A stretch of 64,000 bases of DNA from Mycobacterium sp. AZCC_0083 (GTDB lineage Bacteria > Actinomycetota > Actinomycetes > Mycobacteriales > Mycobacteriaceae). A model generated the notes under the pieces. It saw nothing but the letters and a program-made list of their open reading frames with translations, was not told the DNA's origin and made no database searches. Shown piece by piece: positions 7,200-16,490 of the stretch. Each line of letters opens with the position of its first letter. Within the stretch, counting starts at the first letter, position 1. The DNA lies in NCBI RefSeq assembly GCF_014202335.1, contig NZ_JACHGP010000009.1, positions 62,001-126,000 on the forward strand. Reading direction: 5' to 3'. Both the position numbers and the translations under genes were made by a program.

Positions 7200-9704
7200 T
7201 CAGTCCTCGTCGTCGGCGGGATCCTCGCCGCCGCGGATCAGCATCAGCGTTCCAGCCAGCTCGTCGGGCTTGACCAGCACCTCACGCGCCTTGGAGCCCT
7301 CACTCGGCCCGACGATCTGCCGCGTCTCCATGAGGTCCATCAATCTGCCGGCCTTGGCGAAACCGACCCGCAGCTTGCGCTGCAGCATCGAGGTGGAGCC
7401 GAACTGCGACGACACCACCAGCTCGACGGCCTGCAGGAAGACGTCCATGTCGTCGCCGATGTCGGGGTCGACGTCGGTGCGCTCGCCGGTCGGCTTGGCC
7501 TTGGTGACGCCCTCGGTGTACTCCGGCTCGGCCTGGTCCTTGCATGCGGCGACGACGGAATAGATCTCCTCGTCGCTGATGTAGGCGCCCTGGAACCGGA
7601 TCGGCTTGTTGGCGCCCATCGGTAGGAACAAGCCATCGCCCATGCCGATCAACTTCTCGGCGCCCTGCTGATCCAGGATGACGCGGCTGTCGGTCAGCGA
7701 CGACGTCGCGAATGCCAACCGGGACGGCACGTTGGTCTTGATCAGACCGGTGACGACGTCCACCGACGGCCGCTGGGTGGCCAGGATGAGGTGAATACCC
7801 GCGGCACGGGCCTTCTGGGTGATCCGGACGATCGCGTCCTCGACGTCGCGCGGCGCCGTCATCATCAGGTCGGCCAGCTCGTCGACGATCGCGATGATGT
7901 AGGGATACGGCTTGTAGACGCGTTCGCTACCCAGCGGAGCGGTGATGACCCCGGACTTCACGTTCTTGTTGAAGTCGTCGATGTGGCGGACCTTGTTGGC
8001 CTGCATGTCCTGGTAGCGCTGTTCCATCTCCTCGACGAGCCACGCCAGTGCTGCCGCCGCCTTCTTGGGCTGCGTGACGATGGGCGTGATGAGGTGCGGA
8101 ATGCCTTCGTACGGCGTGAGTTCCACCATCTTCGGGTCGATCAGGATCATCCTGACCTCCTCCGGGGTGGCCCGCGCAAGGATCGACACCAGCATGGAGT
8201 TGACGAAGCTGGACTTGCCGGAGCCCGTCGACCCGGCCACCAGGAGATGCGGCATCTTGGCCAGGTTGGCCGAAATGAAGTCACCCTCGATGTCCTTGCC
8301 CAAGCCGATCACCAGCGGATGGTGATCGCGGCGAGTGGACGCGGCGGTCAACACGTCGGACAGGCGCACCATCTCGCGATCGGTGTTGGGCACCTCGATG
8401 CCGACGGCCGACTTGCCGGGGATCGGCGCCAGCATGCGCACGCTCTCCGTGGCCACCGCGTAGGCGATGTTCTTCTGCAGCGCGGTGATCTTCTCGACCT
8501 TGACGCCAGGGCCCAGCTCGACCTCGTAACGGGTGACGGTCGGCCCTCGTGTGCAGCCGGTGACGGCGGCGTCGACCTTGAACTGCTGCAGGACGGAGCC
8601 GATGACCTCGACCATCTTGTCGTTGGCCGCGCTGCGCAGCTTCGGCGGATCGCCTGCGACGAGCAGGTCAAGGGACGGCAGTTGGTAGGGCCCGTCGACA
8701 ATGCGGTCCAGTACCAACGTGTCCGTCTTCTTGGCCGGCTTCTTGCGCCGGGACACGCGGGCAGTCGGCTCGGGGACCGTCGGGGCCTCGTCCTCCAGCG
8801 GGTAGTTGTCGTACGGCGTGCCCGTGCTCGTGCCCGCGGTCGTACCCGAGACCGGCCAGGCCTGTGCTTCGTCGCCGAGATCGCCCTCGTCGTAATAGCC
8901 GTCGGAGAAGTCATCGGGCTGTCCGTTCGCCCGCTCGTCATCGTCGTAGTAGTCGTCGTTGCCGTAGTCGTCACCGCGGTATCCGGTGCCGAACAGCGCC
9001 CGCAGGGTCGACGGCACCTCGCGGATCGTGGTTCCGGTCATCAACAGCACGCCGAACAGCACCCCGATGATCAGCAGCGGCGTCGCGATCCAGACCGTGA
9101 GCCCGTCGGAAAGCGGCCCGCCGAGCGCGAAGCCGACGAAACCCGCAGCCGCGCGACGCGCCACCGGATCCTCCGGCGCACCGGCCCACAGATGCCATAG
9201 GCCGAGTGCTGGCAGTCCGATCATCGCCGCGCCGAGGATGAGCCGCGGTCGGGCCTCGGGGTTCGGTTCGGTGCGCATCAGGACGACGGCAATGACGATG
9301 AGCAGGATCGGCATCAGCGCCACTGCCGAGCCGATGACGGCCCGCACGACGGTGTCGATCCACCCCCCGACGGGGCGCGCGGCGTCGAACCAGGAACTGG
9401 CCACCAGTACCACTGCGAGGCCCAGAAGGCCGAGGGCGATGCCGTCCCTGCGGTGACCGGGCTCCAGATCGCGGGCGCGCCCGACGGAGCGCGCGGTAGT
9501 CCCCGCCCCCTTGGCGACCATCATCCAGCCGGCCCTTGCGCCGCGGCCGATGGCGGCTCCGGCACCTGCGGCGGGCGATGGGGACGTGCGGCGCGCGGGC
9601 TTGCGGCGCGGGGCCGCGGGCCGGGCCGGGCGGGCTCCAGTCTTCGAACTGGCCTTTGACCTGCTCGAACGGGCGCCCGAGCGGGCAGCGGTCTTACTTG
9701 CCAT
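7200..9704 (-). CDS. ftsK: DNA translocase FtsK
   Basis: FtsK pumps DNA at the division septum and activates dimer resolution at dif. The 834-aa product has a basic N-terminal tail, four membrane segments (residues about 90-240), an acidic linker rich in Asp/Tyr/Glu, the motor with Walker A VAGSTGSGKSS near residue 493, the ATPase segment PYIIAIVDELADLMM, and a C-terminal winged-helix gamma domain ending RQIVGPSEGSKAREVLV. The start MASKTAARSG is preferred; an upstream GTG at 9758 would add 18 residues. Confidence 0.96.
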   Translation of the reverse strand: MASKTAARSGARSSRSKASSKTGARPARPAAPRRKPARRTSPSPAAGAGAAIGRGARAGWMMVAKGAGTTARSVGRARDLEPGHRRDGIALGLLGLAVVLVASSWFDAARPVGGWIDTVVRAVIGSAVALMPILLIVIAVVLMRTEPNPEARPRLILGAAMIGLPALGLWHLWAGAPEDPVARRAAAGFVGFALGGPLSDGLTVWIATPLLIIGVLFGVLLMTGTTIREVPSTLRALFGTGYRGDDYGNDDYYDDDERANGQPDDFSDGYYDEGDLGDEAQAWPVSGTTAGTSTGTPYDNYPLEDEAPTVPEPTARVSRRKKPAKKTDTLVLDRIVDGPYQLPSLDLLVAGDPPKLRSAANDKMVEVIGSVLQQFKVDAAVTGCTRGPTVTRYEVELGPGVKVEKITALQKNIAYAVATESVRMLAPIPGKSAVGIEVPNTDREMVRLSDVLTAASTRRDHHPLVIGLGKDIEGDFISANLAKMPHLLVAGSTGSGKSSFVNSMLVSILARATPEEVRMILIDPKMVELTPYEGIPHLITPIVTQPKKAAAALAWLVEEMEQRYQDMQANKVRHIDDFNKNVKSGVITAPLGSERVYKPYPYIIAIVDELADLMMTAPRDVEDAIVRITQKARAAGIHLILATQRPSVDVVTGLIKTNVPSRLAFATSSLTDSRVILDQQGAEKLIGMGDGLFLPMGANKPIRFQGAYISDEEIYSVVAACKDQAEPEYTEGVTKAKPTGERTDVDPDIGDDMDVFLQAVELVVSSQFGSTSMLQRKLRVGFAKAGRLMDLMETRQIVGPSEGSKAREVLVKPDELAGTLMLIRGGEDPADDED

Positions 9705-9845
9705 GGGCCCAAGCCTAGTCGCAACAGCCCCAGAATCACCATCAGCCACACTGGTCACAGCTCGATTGCAATCTTCCTAGCTAAGCTTCGCATTAGTAGG
9801 GTGGACATCAGTCCAGCCGCACTCACCGAGGAGTCCCCAGTTCCC

Positions 9846-10169
9846 ATGTCCAGCGCCCCCGTAGTCGTCGTCGCCACCTTCACAGCCAAGCCCGAGTCCG
9901 TGGACACCGTCCGCGACGCCTGCACGCGCGCGATCGAGGCGGTGCACCAGGAACCGGGTTGCGAGCTGTACTCGCTGCACGAGGCGGACGGCACCTTCGT
10001 CTTCGTCGAGCAGTGGGCCGATGCGGACGCCCTGAAGGTCCACGGCACCGCCCCCGCCGTCGGCGCGCTGTTCGGGGCCATTGGCGACCACCTGGCAGGC
10101 GCACCCGACATCAAATACTTGCAACGCGTGGTCGCGGGCGATCCGGCCAAGGGTCAGCTGCGTGCCTGA
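9846..10169 (+). CDS. Antibiotic biosynthesis monooxygenase (ABM) domain protein
   Basis: The 107-aa protein is a single ABM/YgiN-type ferredoxin-like domain: VVVVATFTAKPESVDTVRDA, then EPGCELYSLHEADGTFVFVE and a C-terminal helix before PDIKYLQRV. Members are small cofactor-free monooxygenases acting on quinols or aromatic substrates, but many have no known substrate. The counterpart in M. tuberculosis is Rv2749. It is followed 36 bp later by an SDR gene on the same strand, which suggests one redox transcript. Confidence 0.85.
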   Translation: MSSAPVVVVATFTAKPESVDTVRDACTRAIEAVHQEPGCELYSLHEADGTFVFVEQWADADALKVHGTAPAVGALFGAIGDHLAGAPDIKYLQRVVAGDPAKGQLRA

Positions 10170-10205
10170 CGAGCGCTTGCGCGAGGAAGCGAGTAGGCAC
10201 TGAGA

Positions 10206-11036
10206 ATGGGAAGCTCTGACGGGACCCTCAAGGGAAAAACGGCCTTCATCACCGGCGCGGCCCGCGGTCAGGGCCGCGCGGAAGCGGTGAAACTGGCATC
10301 CGAGGGCGCCGACATCATCGCGGTCGATCTGTGTGACCAGATCGCGTCGGTTCCCTATCCGATGTCCACCCCCGACGACTTGGCCCACACGGTCAAGCTC
10401 GTCGAGGACACCGGTGCGCGCATCGTGGCCACGCAAGCCGACGTGCGGGACCGGGCGGCGCTGAAGAACGCGGTCAAGGCAGGCGTCGAAGAACTTGGCG
10501 GCCGGCTGGACATCGTCGTCGCCAACGCGGGCATCGCACCCATGGCAGGCGAGACCGCATGGCAGGACGTGATCGACGTCAACCTGACCGGCGTCTACCA
10601 AACCGTCGACGTCGCGATGCGGCCAATGATCAAGGCGGGCAACGGCGGATCGATCGTGCTGATCAGCTCGGTGGCCGGGCTGGTCGGACTCGCCTCCCCG
10701 ATGGCCGGGTCGATGGGCTACGCAGCCGCCAAGCACGGCGTCGTCGGCCTGATGCGGGTGTACGCCAACCTCCTTGCATCACAAAGCATCCGGGTGAACT
10801 CGATACATCCGGCGGCAGTGAACACGCCGATGATCGACAACGACTTCATCCGCAGCTGGCTGGACGGCCTGGCCCAGGAGACCCAGGGTGGACCCGACAT
10901 GGGCAACGCGCTGCCGGTGCAGGCGCTCGAGCCGGAGGACATCGCCAACGCCGTCTACTACCTGGTGTCCGACGCAGGCCGTTACGTCACCGGCGTCACG
11001 TTGCCGGTGGACGCCGGCTTCGTCAACAAGCGCTGA
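10206..11036 (+). CDS. SDR-family oxidoreductase, mycofactocin-coupled type
   Basis: The 276-aa protein has the Rossmann motif TGAARGQGRAEAVKLASEGA, the NAG motif (VVANAGIAP), catalytic Ser in ISSVAG, and Tyr/Lys in YAAAKHG. The TGAARGQGR glycine loop and the inserted segment after VDLCDQIASVPY are typical of actinobacterial SDRs with a tightly held nicotinamide that mycofactocin reoxidises. Substrate is probably an alcohol or carveol-like compound but is not determined. It corresponds to Rv2750. The methyltransferase gene begins one base after its stop. Confidence 0.88.
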   Translation: MGSSDGTLKGKTAFITGAARGQGRAEAVKLASEGADIIAVDLCDQIASVPYPMSTPDDLAHTVKLVEDTGARIVATQADVRDRAALKNAVKAGVEELGGRLDIVVANAGIAPMAGETAWQDVIDVNLTGVYQTVDVAMRPMIKAGNGGSIVLISSVAGLVGLASPMAGSMGYAAAKHGVVGLMRVYANLLASQSIRVNSIHPAAVNTPMIDNDFIRSWLDGLAQETQGGPDMGNALPVQALEPEDIANAVYYLVSDAGRYVTGVTLPVDAGFVNKR

Positions 11037-11037
11037 G

Positions 11038-11910
11038 GTGCCTGGGAATCCAGCAGCCAAGACGGCTTTCGGGCCGATGGTGCTCTCGGCGATCGAACAT
11101 CAGGAACCGCCGGATCGCCGCCTCGTCGACGACGACCTCGCGGCGTCGTTCCTGCCCAAGCCACTGCGGGCCCTGGTGCGCGCCACCAGATTCCGCCTCG
11201 TCCGCCGGGCCGTCATCGCGGCCTCCGAGCGATCCGGCCCTGGGCTATGGGCGAACCTGGCCTGCCGCAAGAGCTACATCGACGACAACCTAGCCGAGTC
11301 GCTTCCCGGCGTGGACGCCGTCGTCATCCTCGGTGCGGGCCTGGACACCAGGCCGTACCGCCTTGCGCGCCATGGCGACGTCCCGGTCTTCGAAGTCGAC
11401 CTGCCGGTGAACATCGCACGCAAACGCGCCGTCGTGTCGAGAGTGTTCGGCGCGGTGCCACCATCGGTGCGGCTGGTCTCCGTTGACTTCGAGCGCGACG
11501 ACCTGATGGCGACGCTCGCATCGTATGGCTACCGCGTCGACTCCCCCACCTTCTTCATCTGGGAGGGCGTCACGCAGTACCTGACCGCGGACGCCGTACG
11601 GGCCACGTTCGACCAACTCGCGCAGGCGGCCAGCGGCAGCAAGCTCGACTTCACCTATGTGCGACGCGATTTCATCGACGGCGTCAACCTGTACGGCGCA
11701 CCCGTGCTGTTCGAGAAGTTCCGGGTGCGCAGCCAGGTATGGAAGTTCGGCATGATGCCCGAGGACGTCGAGGAATTCCTCGCGGGCTACGGCTGGCGGC
11801 TGATCGAGCAGGCCGGGCCCGACGAGCTGAAGGACCGCTACGTCCGGCCTGCAGGCCGCAACCTTCCCGCCTCGCAGATCGAATGGTCGGTCTACGCCGA
11901 GAAGATCTGA
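11038..11910 (+). CDS. SAM-dependent methyltransferase, leucine carboxyl methyltransferase-like (Rv2751-like)
   Basis: The 290-aa protein belongs to the class I PPM/leucine carboxymethyltransferase superfamily common in mycobacteria. The SAM motif is VVILGAGLDTRPYRLARHG (about residues 98-116), followed by VFEVDLP and the motif FFIWEGVTQYL. The substrate is unknown. The GTG start at 11038 lies directly after the SDR stop; a later ATG (MVLSAIEHQ) is an alternative. It is convergent with the RNase J gene, with stops 3 bp apart. Confidence 0.85.
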   Translation: MPGNPAAKTAFGPMVLSAIEHQEPPDRRLVDDDLAASFLPKPLRALVRATRFRLVRRAVIAASERSGPGLWANLACRKSYIDDNLAESLPGVDAVVILGAGLDTRPYRLARHGDVPVFEVDLPVNIARKRAVVSRVFGAVPPSVRLVSVDFERDDLMATLASYGYRVDSPTFFIWEGVTQYLTADAVRATFDQLAQAASGSKLDFTYVRRDFIDGVNLYGAPVLFEKFRVRSQVWKFGMMPEDVEEFLAGYGWRLIEQAGPDELKDRYVRPAGRNLPASQIEWSVYAEKI

Positions 11911-11913
11911 AGG

Positions 11914-13593
11914 TCAGTCGACTTCGAGCACCGTCGGCACGATCATCGGCTGGCGCCGGTACACCTCGGCCACCCACTTGCCCACCGCACGGCGTACCGC
12001 CTGCGCAATGCGGGCAGGGTCGGTGACCTTGTCGGCGGCCAGCGTCTCGAGGGCCTCGGTCACCTTGCGGGTGGCCGGTTCGAGTGCCTTGGGGTCCTCG
12101 GAGAAACCGCGGGAAATCAGGTGCGGGACGGCCGCCAACTTCGAGGTGCCGCGGCGCACGACGACGGTGACGGAGATGAAACCCGAAGACAGCGTGAGCC
12201 GTTCACCCAAGGTGACCTCACCCACGTCGCCGGTGATCAGACCGTCGACGAACATCTTGCCCAGGGGTACCGCACCCGAGATGCTGGCCTTGCCGGCGAC
12301 GAGGTCGACGCTGACGCCGTTCTCGGCAAGCACGATGTTCTCCTCGGGCACACCGGTACTCACCGCAAGCGCGGCATTCGCACGCAGGTGGCGCCACGTA
12401 CCGTGTACGGGCATCACGTTGCGGGGCCGAACGCCGTTGTAGAGGAACAACAATTCGCCTGCGTAGGCGTGGCCCGAGACGTGAATCCTGGCCTGGCCGT
12501 TGGTGACGACGCGGACACCGATCTTGGCGAGTGAATCGATGACGCCGAAGATCGCCTCCTCGTTGCCCGGGATCTGCGACGACGACATGATGATCAGATC
12601 ACCAGACGTTAGCGTGATGCTGCGGTGCTCACCGCGCGACATCCGCGATAGCGCCGCCATCGGCTCGCCCTGGGTTCCGGTGGTGACGAGGGTGATTCGG
12701 TCCGCAGGCATCATCTCCGCGGCACCGATGTCGATGACGTCGTCGTCGTCGACGTTGAGGAAGCCCAGATCGCGGGCGATCCCCATGTTGCGCACCATCG
12801 AGCGGCCCACGAAGGAGACCTTGCGGCCCAATGCCACTGATGCGTCGATGATCTGTTGCACCCGAGCGACGTTCGACGCGAAGCAGGCGACGATCACGCG
12901 CCCTTCGGCCCCACGGATCAAGCGGTGCAGGTTCGGCCCGATCTCGCTCTCCGACGGACCCACTCCTGGTACTTCGGCGTTGGTCGAATCGCACAGGAAC
13001 AGGTCCACCCCGGCATCGCCGAGTCGCGACATCCCCGGCAGGTCGGTGGGGCGGCCATCGAGTGGCAGCTGGTCGAGCTTGATGTCACCGGTGTGCAGCA
13101 CCGTTCCCGCGCCGGTGTAGACGGCGATGGCCAGCGCATCCGGGATGGAGTGGTTGACCGCGAAGTACTCGCACTCGAACACCCCGTGCTGGCTGCTCTG
13201 CCGTTCGGCGACCTCGATGAACACCGGTTTGATGCGGTGCTCACGGCATTTCGCGGCGACGAGCGCGAGGGTGAACTTCGACCCGACCACGGGGATGTCC
13301 GACCGCAACTTCAACAGGTGCGGGATCGCCCCGATGTGGTCCTCGTGGGCGTGGGTCAGCACCAGCGCCTCGACGTCGTCGAGGCGATCCTCGATGTGCC
13401 TGATGTCGGGCAGGATCAGATCGACGCCGGGCTCGTCATGGCCTGGGAACAACACGCCACAGTCGATGATCAACAGACGGCCGAGGTGCTCGAAAACGGT
13501 CATGTTGCGGCCGATTTCGCCGATGCCGCCGAGCGCTGTGAGCCGCAGCCCTCCCGGCGCAAGGGGTCCCGGCGGAGTCAGCGGTGCCGTCAT
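11914..13593 (-). CDS. rnj: Ribonuclease J
   Basis: RNase J is a metallo-beta-lactamase/beta-CASP nuclease with endo- and 5'-exonuclease activity in rRNA maturation and mRNA decay. The zinc motif HAHEDH is at about residues 79-84, the motif VLHTGDIKLD near 170, and the beta-CASP residues in VIVACFASNVARV and HVSGHA are present. The 559 aa match mycobacterial RNase J (Rv2752c). The gene overlaps dapA by 4 bp (ATGA), so the two are translationally coupled. Upstream in-frame codons belong to dapA and are not part of it. Confidence 0.95.
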   Translation of the reverse strand: MTAPLTPPGPLAPGGLRLTALGGIGEIGRNMTVFEHLGRLLIIDCGVLFPGHDEPGVDLILPDIRHIEDRLDDVEALVLTHAHEDHIGAIPHLLKLRSDIPVVGSKFTLALVAAKCREHRIKPVFIEVAERQSSQHGVFECEYFAVNHSIPDALAIAVYTGAGTVLHTGDIKLDQLPLDGRPTDLPGMSRLGDAGVDLFLCDSTNAEVPGVGPSESEIGPNLHRLIRGAEGRVIVACFASNVARVQQIIDASVALGRKVSFVGRSMVRNMGIARDLGFLNVDDDDVIDIGAAEMMPADRITLVTTGTQGEPMAALSRMSRGEHRSITLTSGDLIIMSSSQIPGNEEAIFGVIDSLAKIGVRVVTNGQARIHVSGHAYAGELLFLYNGVRPRNVMPVHGTWRHLRANAALAVSTGVPEENIVLAENGVSVDLVAGKASISGAVPLGKMFVDGLITGDVGEVTLGERLTLSSGFISVTVVVRRGTSKLAAVPHLISRGFSEDPKALEPATRKVTEALETLAADKVTDPARIAQAVRRAVGKWVAEVYRRQPMIVPTVLEVD

Positions 13594-14492
13594 GCCAGCA
13601 CGCCGGCAGCTCGCATGTCGGCGGCCAGCGCCTCCACCTCGGCAGCCGTCGCCGGGATCTGAGGCAGCCGTGGTTCGCCGGTTTCGATGCCCTGCAATCG
13701 AAGCCCCGTCTTGGCCATCGTGACGCCGCCGAGGCGGACTTGAGCATGGTTGAGCGGCCCGAGCGTGACGTGGCACTTGCGCGCCGTCGCGACGTCGCCG
13801 GAGGCGAACGCCGACCACAGGTTTCGCAACTGACCCGCGGCCACGTGACCCCACACGCTGACGAAGCCCGTCGCGCCCATCGCCAGCCACGGCAGGTTCA
13901 GCGCGTCGTCACCCGAGTAGTAGGCCAGTCCGGTCTCGGCCATGATCATCGCGCCGCCGTGCAGGTCGCCCTTGGCGTCCTTCACGGCGACGATGTTCGG
14001 GTGTTCGGCCAAGGTCCGGATGGTGTCCCACTCGATCGGCACGACCGAACGCGACGGAATGTCGTACAAGATCACGGGCAGCGCGGTGGCGTCGGCGACG
14101 GCGGTGAAGTGGGCAACCAGACCCGCTTGCGGCGGACGCGAGTAGTAGGGCGTCACGACGAGCAGCCCGTGTGCCCCCTCGGCTTCGCACGCCTTGGCGA
14201 GATGGGCGCTGTGCGCGGTGTCATAGGTACCGGCGCCCGCGATGATCCTGGCGCGGTCGCCGACCGCCTCGAGGACGGCGCCAAGGAGCGCGATCTTCTC
14301 GTCGTCGGTGGTGGTGGGCGATTCGCCGGTGGTGCCGGAGAGCACCAAGCCGTCGCATCCGGAATCCACCAGATGCGTCGCTACCTTCTTGGCGGCCGCC
14401 AGATCAAGCGTGCCGTCCGGGCCGAACGGCGTCACCATGGCAGTCAGCACGGTGCCCAGGCGTGCGCTGACGTCGATTCCACTGGTGGTCAC
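13590..14492 (-). CDS. dapA: 4-hydroxy-tetrahydrodipicolinate synthase
   Basis: DapA condenses pyruvate with aspartate semialdehyde, the first committed step of lysine and diaminopimelate synthesis. The 300-aa TIM barrel shows the GTTGESPT loop, the VTPYY segment with the proton-relay Tyr, and the Schiff-base Lys in NIVAVKDAKGDL near residue 171. Translation starts at GTG (VTTSGID). The usual mycobacterial neighbour thyX is absent upstream; instead a truncated GntR gene ends 47 bp away. Confidence 0.95.
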   Translation of the reverse strand: MTTSGIDVSARLGTVLTAMVTPFGPDGTLDLAAAKKVATHLVDSGCDGLVLSGTTGESPTTTDDEKIALLGAVLEAVGDRARIIAGAGTYDTAHSAHLAKACEAEGAHGLLVVTPYYSRPPQAGLVAHFTAVADATALPVILYDIPSRSVVPIEWDTIRTLAEHPNIVAVKDAKGDLHGGAMIMAETGLAYYSGDDALNLPWLAMGATGFVSVWGHVAAGQLRNLWSAFASGDVATARKCHVTLGPLNHAQVRLGGVTMAKTGLRLQGIETGEPRLPQIPATAAEVEALAADMRAAGVLA

Positions 14493-14539
14493 GGGCCCAA
14501 GGTTACCTGCCCCACCCAGGCGTTCAGTAGAGCCGGCAC

Positions 14540-15199
14540 TCAGTCGGCGAGCACACCGGCGCGACGCATCGCCGTCGCGATGTGCTCGAAGTCGATCGCG
14601 ACGTGTGCGCGGGCCAACGCGTCGGCATCGTCGGTGCGGCCGTCGGCGATCGCGTCGATCAATTCCTCGTGCTCGTGCAGTGACCGCAACTCCATCTCGC
14701 GCATGGTGGTCGGCTCGCCCCACAGGTGCGCGGGCGCCCCGATGCTGACCGATGCCTCGAGGTCCACCAGCACCTGGATGAGCACCGGATTGTGCGCGGC
14801 GTTCATGATCGTGGCGTGCAGCCGGCTGTCGGCCTGCTGGGCTTCAAGGCCGCTGTCGGCGGTCCGGTACCGCGCGAGCGCGTCCCGCATGTCGGCCACG
14901 TCGGTGGGCGTCCTGGCCTCGGCTGCAGCCCGGCACACCGCCCCGTGCAGGCGGCAGATGGCGTCACAGCGGTCCCGCAGTTCGCCGAGGCGTATCGACA
15001 GCGTGCGACCCACCACCTCCGTGGACGACTCGGGCCACTGTTCGACGACGTAGGACCCACCTCCGCGACCACGGCGGGTCTCGAGAAGCCCGCGCTCGAC
15101 CAGCCGGGCGAGCGCTGCGCGAACGGTCATGCGGCCCACACCCAGTGCCGCCGCGAGCTCGCGTTCCACCGGGAGCCGCGCACCGGGGGGCGCAAGAAT
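14540..15199 (-). pseudogene. GntR/FadR-family regulator lacking its start
   Basis: The reading frame encodes a winged-helix region (RLPVERELAAALGVGRMTVR, then ARLVERGLLETRRGRGG) and a FadR-type all-helical C-terminal domain with metal-binding residues in ADSRLHATIMNAAHNP and LRSLHEHEELIDAIADG. Homology ends at ILAPPGARLP, so about 25 residues of helix 1 and the start codon are missing. No ATG, GTG or TTG lies in a plausible place, and the frame continues into antisense permease sequence. The gene appears cut by the deletion that also truncated the divergent permease. Confidence 0.75.
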
Positions 15200-15214
15200 C
15201 CTGCAGGCCGGGCG

Positions 15215-15868
15215 ATGATCATCGCGCTGTTCGTGGTGGCCTTCTTGTTCGTCACCCAGACCTGGCTGGCCAGCCTGCTGGCCGGCGGGCGCGAGGCGTT
15301 CGGCGACGACGAGGTGGGCAACGCGTTCTTCACCCTCGTCCAAGCGGCCTCGACCACCGGCTGGATGAATGCCTTCTTCGCGGTGAACGTCATGGCGGCG
15401 GGGTTCGCCAACGCGATGGCCGCGCAGGCCGCCACCAGCCGGCTGCTCTACTCGATGAGTCGGGACGGTCAGCTGCCGAGCTTCCTGTCCAAGATCAGCA
15501 GCCGCAAGGTGCCGATGGCCGCGATCCTGGTCGTCAGCGCGCTGAGCCTGGTGCTGGTGCTGTTCTTCGTCGGCCAGATCGCCTTGATCTCGTCGCTGGT
15601 GAACTTTGGGGCCCTGTTCGGCTTCTGCCTGTTACACGTCTCGGTGGTCTGGTACTACGTGGTGCGCCAGAAGTCCAAGAACTACCTGCTGCACCTGGTG
15701 GTCCCCACGCTGGGTTTCCTGATCATCGGCTACGTGTTGTTCAACGCCGACGCCCTTGCCAAGATCGGCGGGCTGGTCTGGCTGGCCGTCGGAGCAGTGG
15801 TGTTCGCGGTCAACGTGTTTCGCGGACGGGGCGTACCCGAGCTGGCCGAGGAACCGGCGAACGACTGA
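15215..15868 (+). pseudogene. APC-family amino-acid permease, C-terminal remnant
   Basis: The 217 residues after the first ATG match the second half of an APC-superfamily permease: hydrophobic helices starting IIALFVVAFLFVTQTWLASL, the conserved loop ATSRLLYSMSRDGQLPSFL, then about five more membrane segments and the tail RGRGVPELAEEPAND. Full-length family members have about 450-500 aa and 12 helices; here about half is missing. In-frame sequence upstream of the ATG is antisense to the GntR remnant. It probably served together with that regulator and the following deaminase. Confidence 0.75.
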
Positions 15869-15898
15869 CCGTCGGGCGCGTCGGCGTTAGGGTGAGCC

Positions 15899-16486
15899 AT
15901 GACAGCGACGTCCATCGCCCCGCGCCTGCTCGACGTCATCGACGACGACATCCTGCCGCTGACCGAACGCGGCGTCGCCGCGGGCAACAAGGTGTTCGGT
16001 GCGGCGATCCTGCGCAAGTCCGACCTGTCACTGGTGATGGTTGGCACCAACGACGAGACCGACAACCCGCTGCTGCACGGTGAGATCAACACGCTCAACG
16101 AGTTCTACGAGCTGGACGATCGGCCACCGACGCCGGAGCTGGTGTTCCTCACCACCCACGAACCCTGCACGCTGTGCATGTCGGCCATCACGTGGGCCGG
16201 GTTCGACAACTACTACTACTTCTACAGCCACGAGGACTCGCGGGACGCCTTCGCGATCCCCCACGACCTGAAGATCCTCAAGGAGGTCTTCGGGCTGGAC
16301 CCGGGTGGCTACCGGCGCACCAACGCGTTCTGGACTGCCTATTCGATTCCCGACCTAGTGGATTCCGAAGCCGAACCACTGCGCACCGAGCTGCGCGAGC
16401 AGACGCAACGGATCAGGGACCGATACCAGGCACTCTCGGATCAGTACCAGGAATCCAAGGGCGACAACGACATTCCGTTGGCCTGA
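15899..16486 (+). CDS. Nucleoside/cytidine deaminase-like zinc hydrolase
   Basis: The 195-aa protein carries the deaminase zinc motif: HGEINTLNEF (H and catalytic E) and EPCTLCMSAITWAGF (two Cys). This is the CDA/guanine-deaminase superfamily arrangement. The long aromatic segment DNYYYFYSHEDSRDAF and the C-terminal helix are unlike standard cytidine deaminase, so the base used is uncertain. It starts 30 bp after the permease remnant; uptake and deamination of a nitrogen compound was probably the original cluster role. Confidence 0.83.
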   Translation: MTATSIAPRLLDVIDDDILPLTERGVAAGNKVFGAAILRKSDLSLVMVGTNDETDNPLLHGEINTLNEFYELDDRPPTPELVFLTTHEPCTLCMSAITWAGFDNYYYFYSHEDSRDAFAIPHDLKILKEVFGLDPGGYRRTNAFWTAYSIPDLVDSEAEPLRTELREQTQRIRDRYQALSDQYQESKGDNDIPLA

Positions 16487-16490
16487 GTCG

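Noticed and set aside
14726..15868. A 380-aa plus-strand protein joining GntR antisense to the permease
   Set aside because: Residues before the permease part are antisense to gntR and match nothing; the long frame is an accident of the deletion joint.
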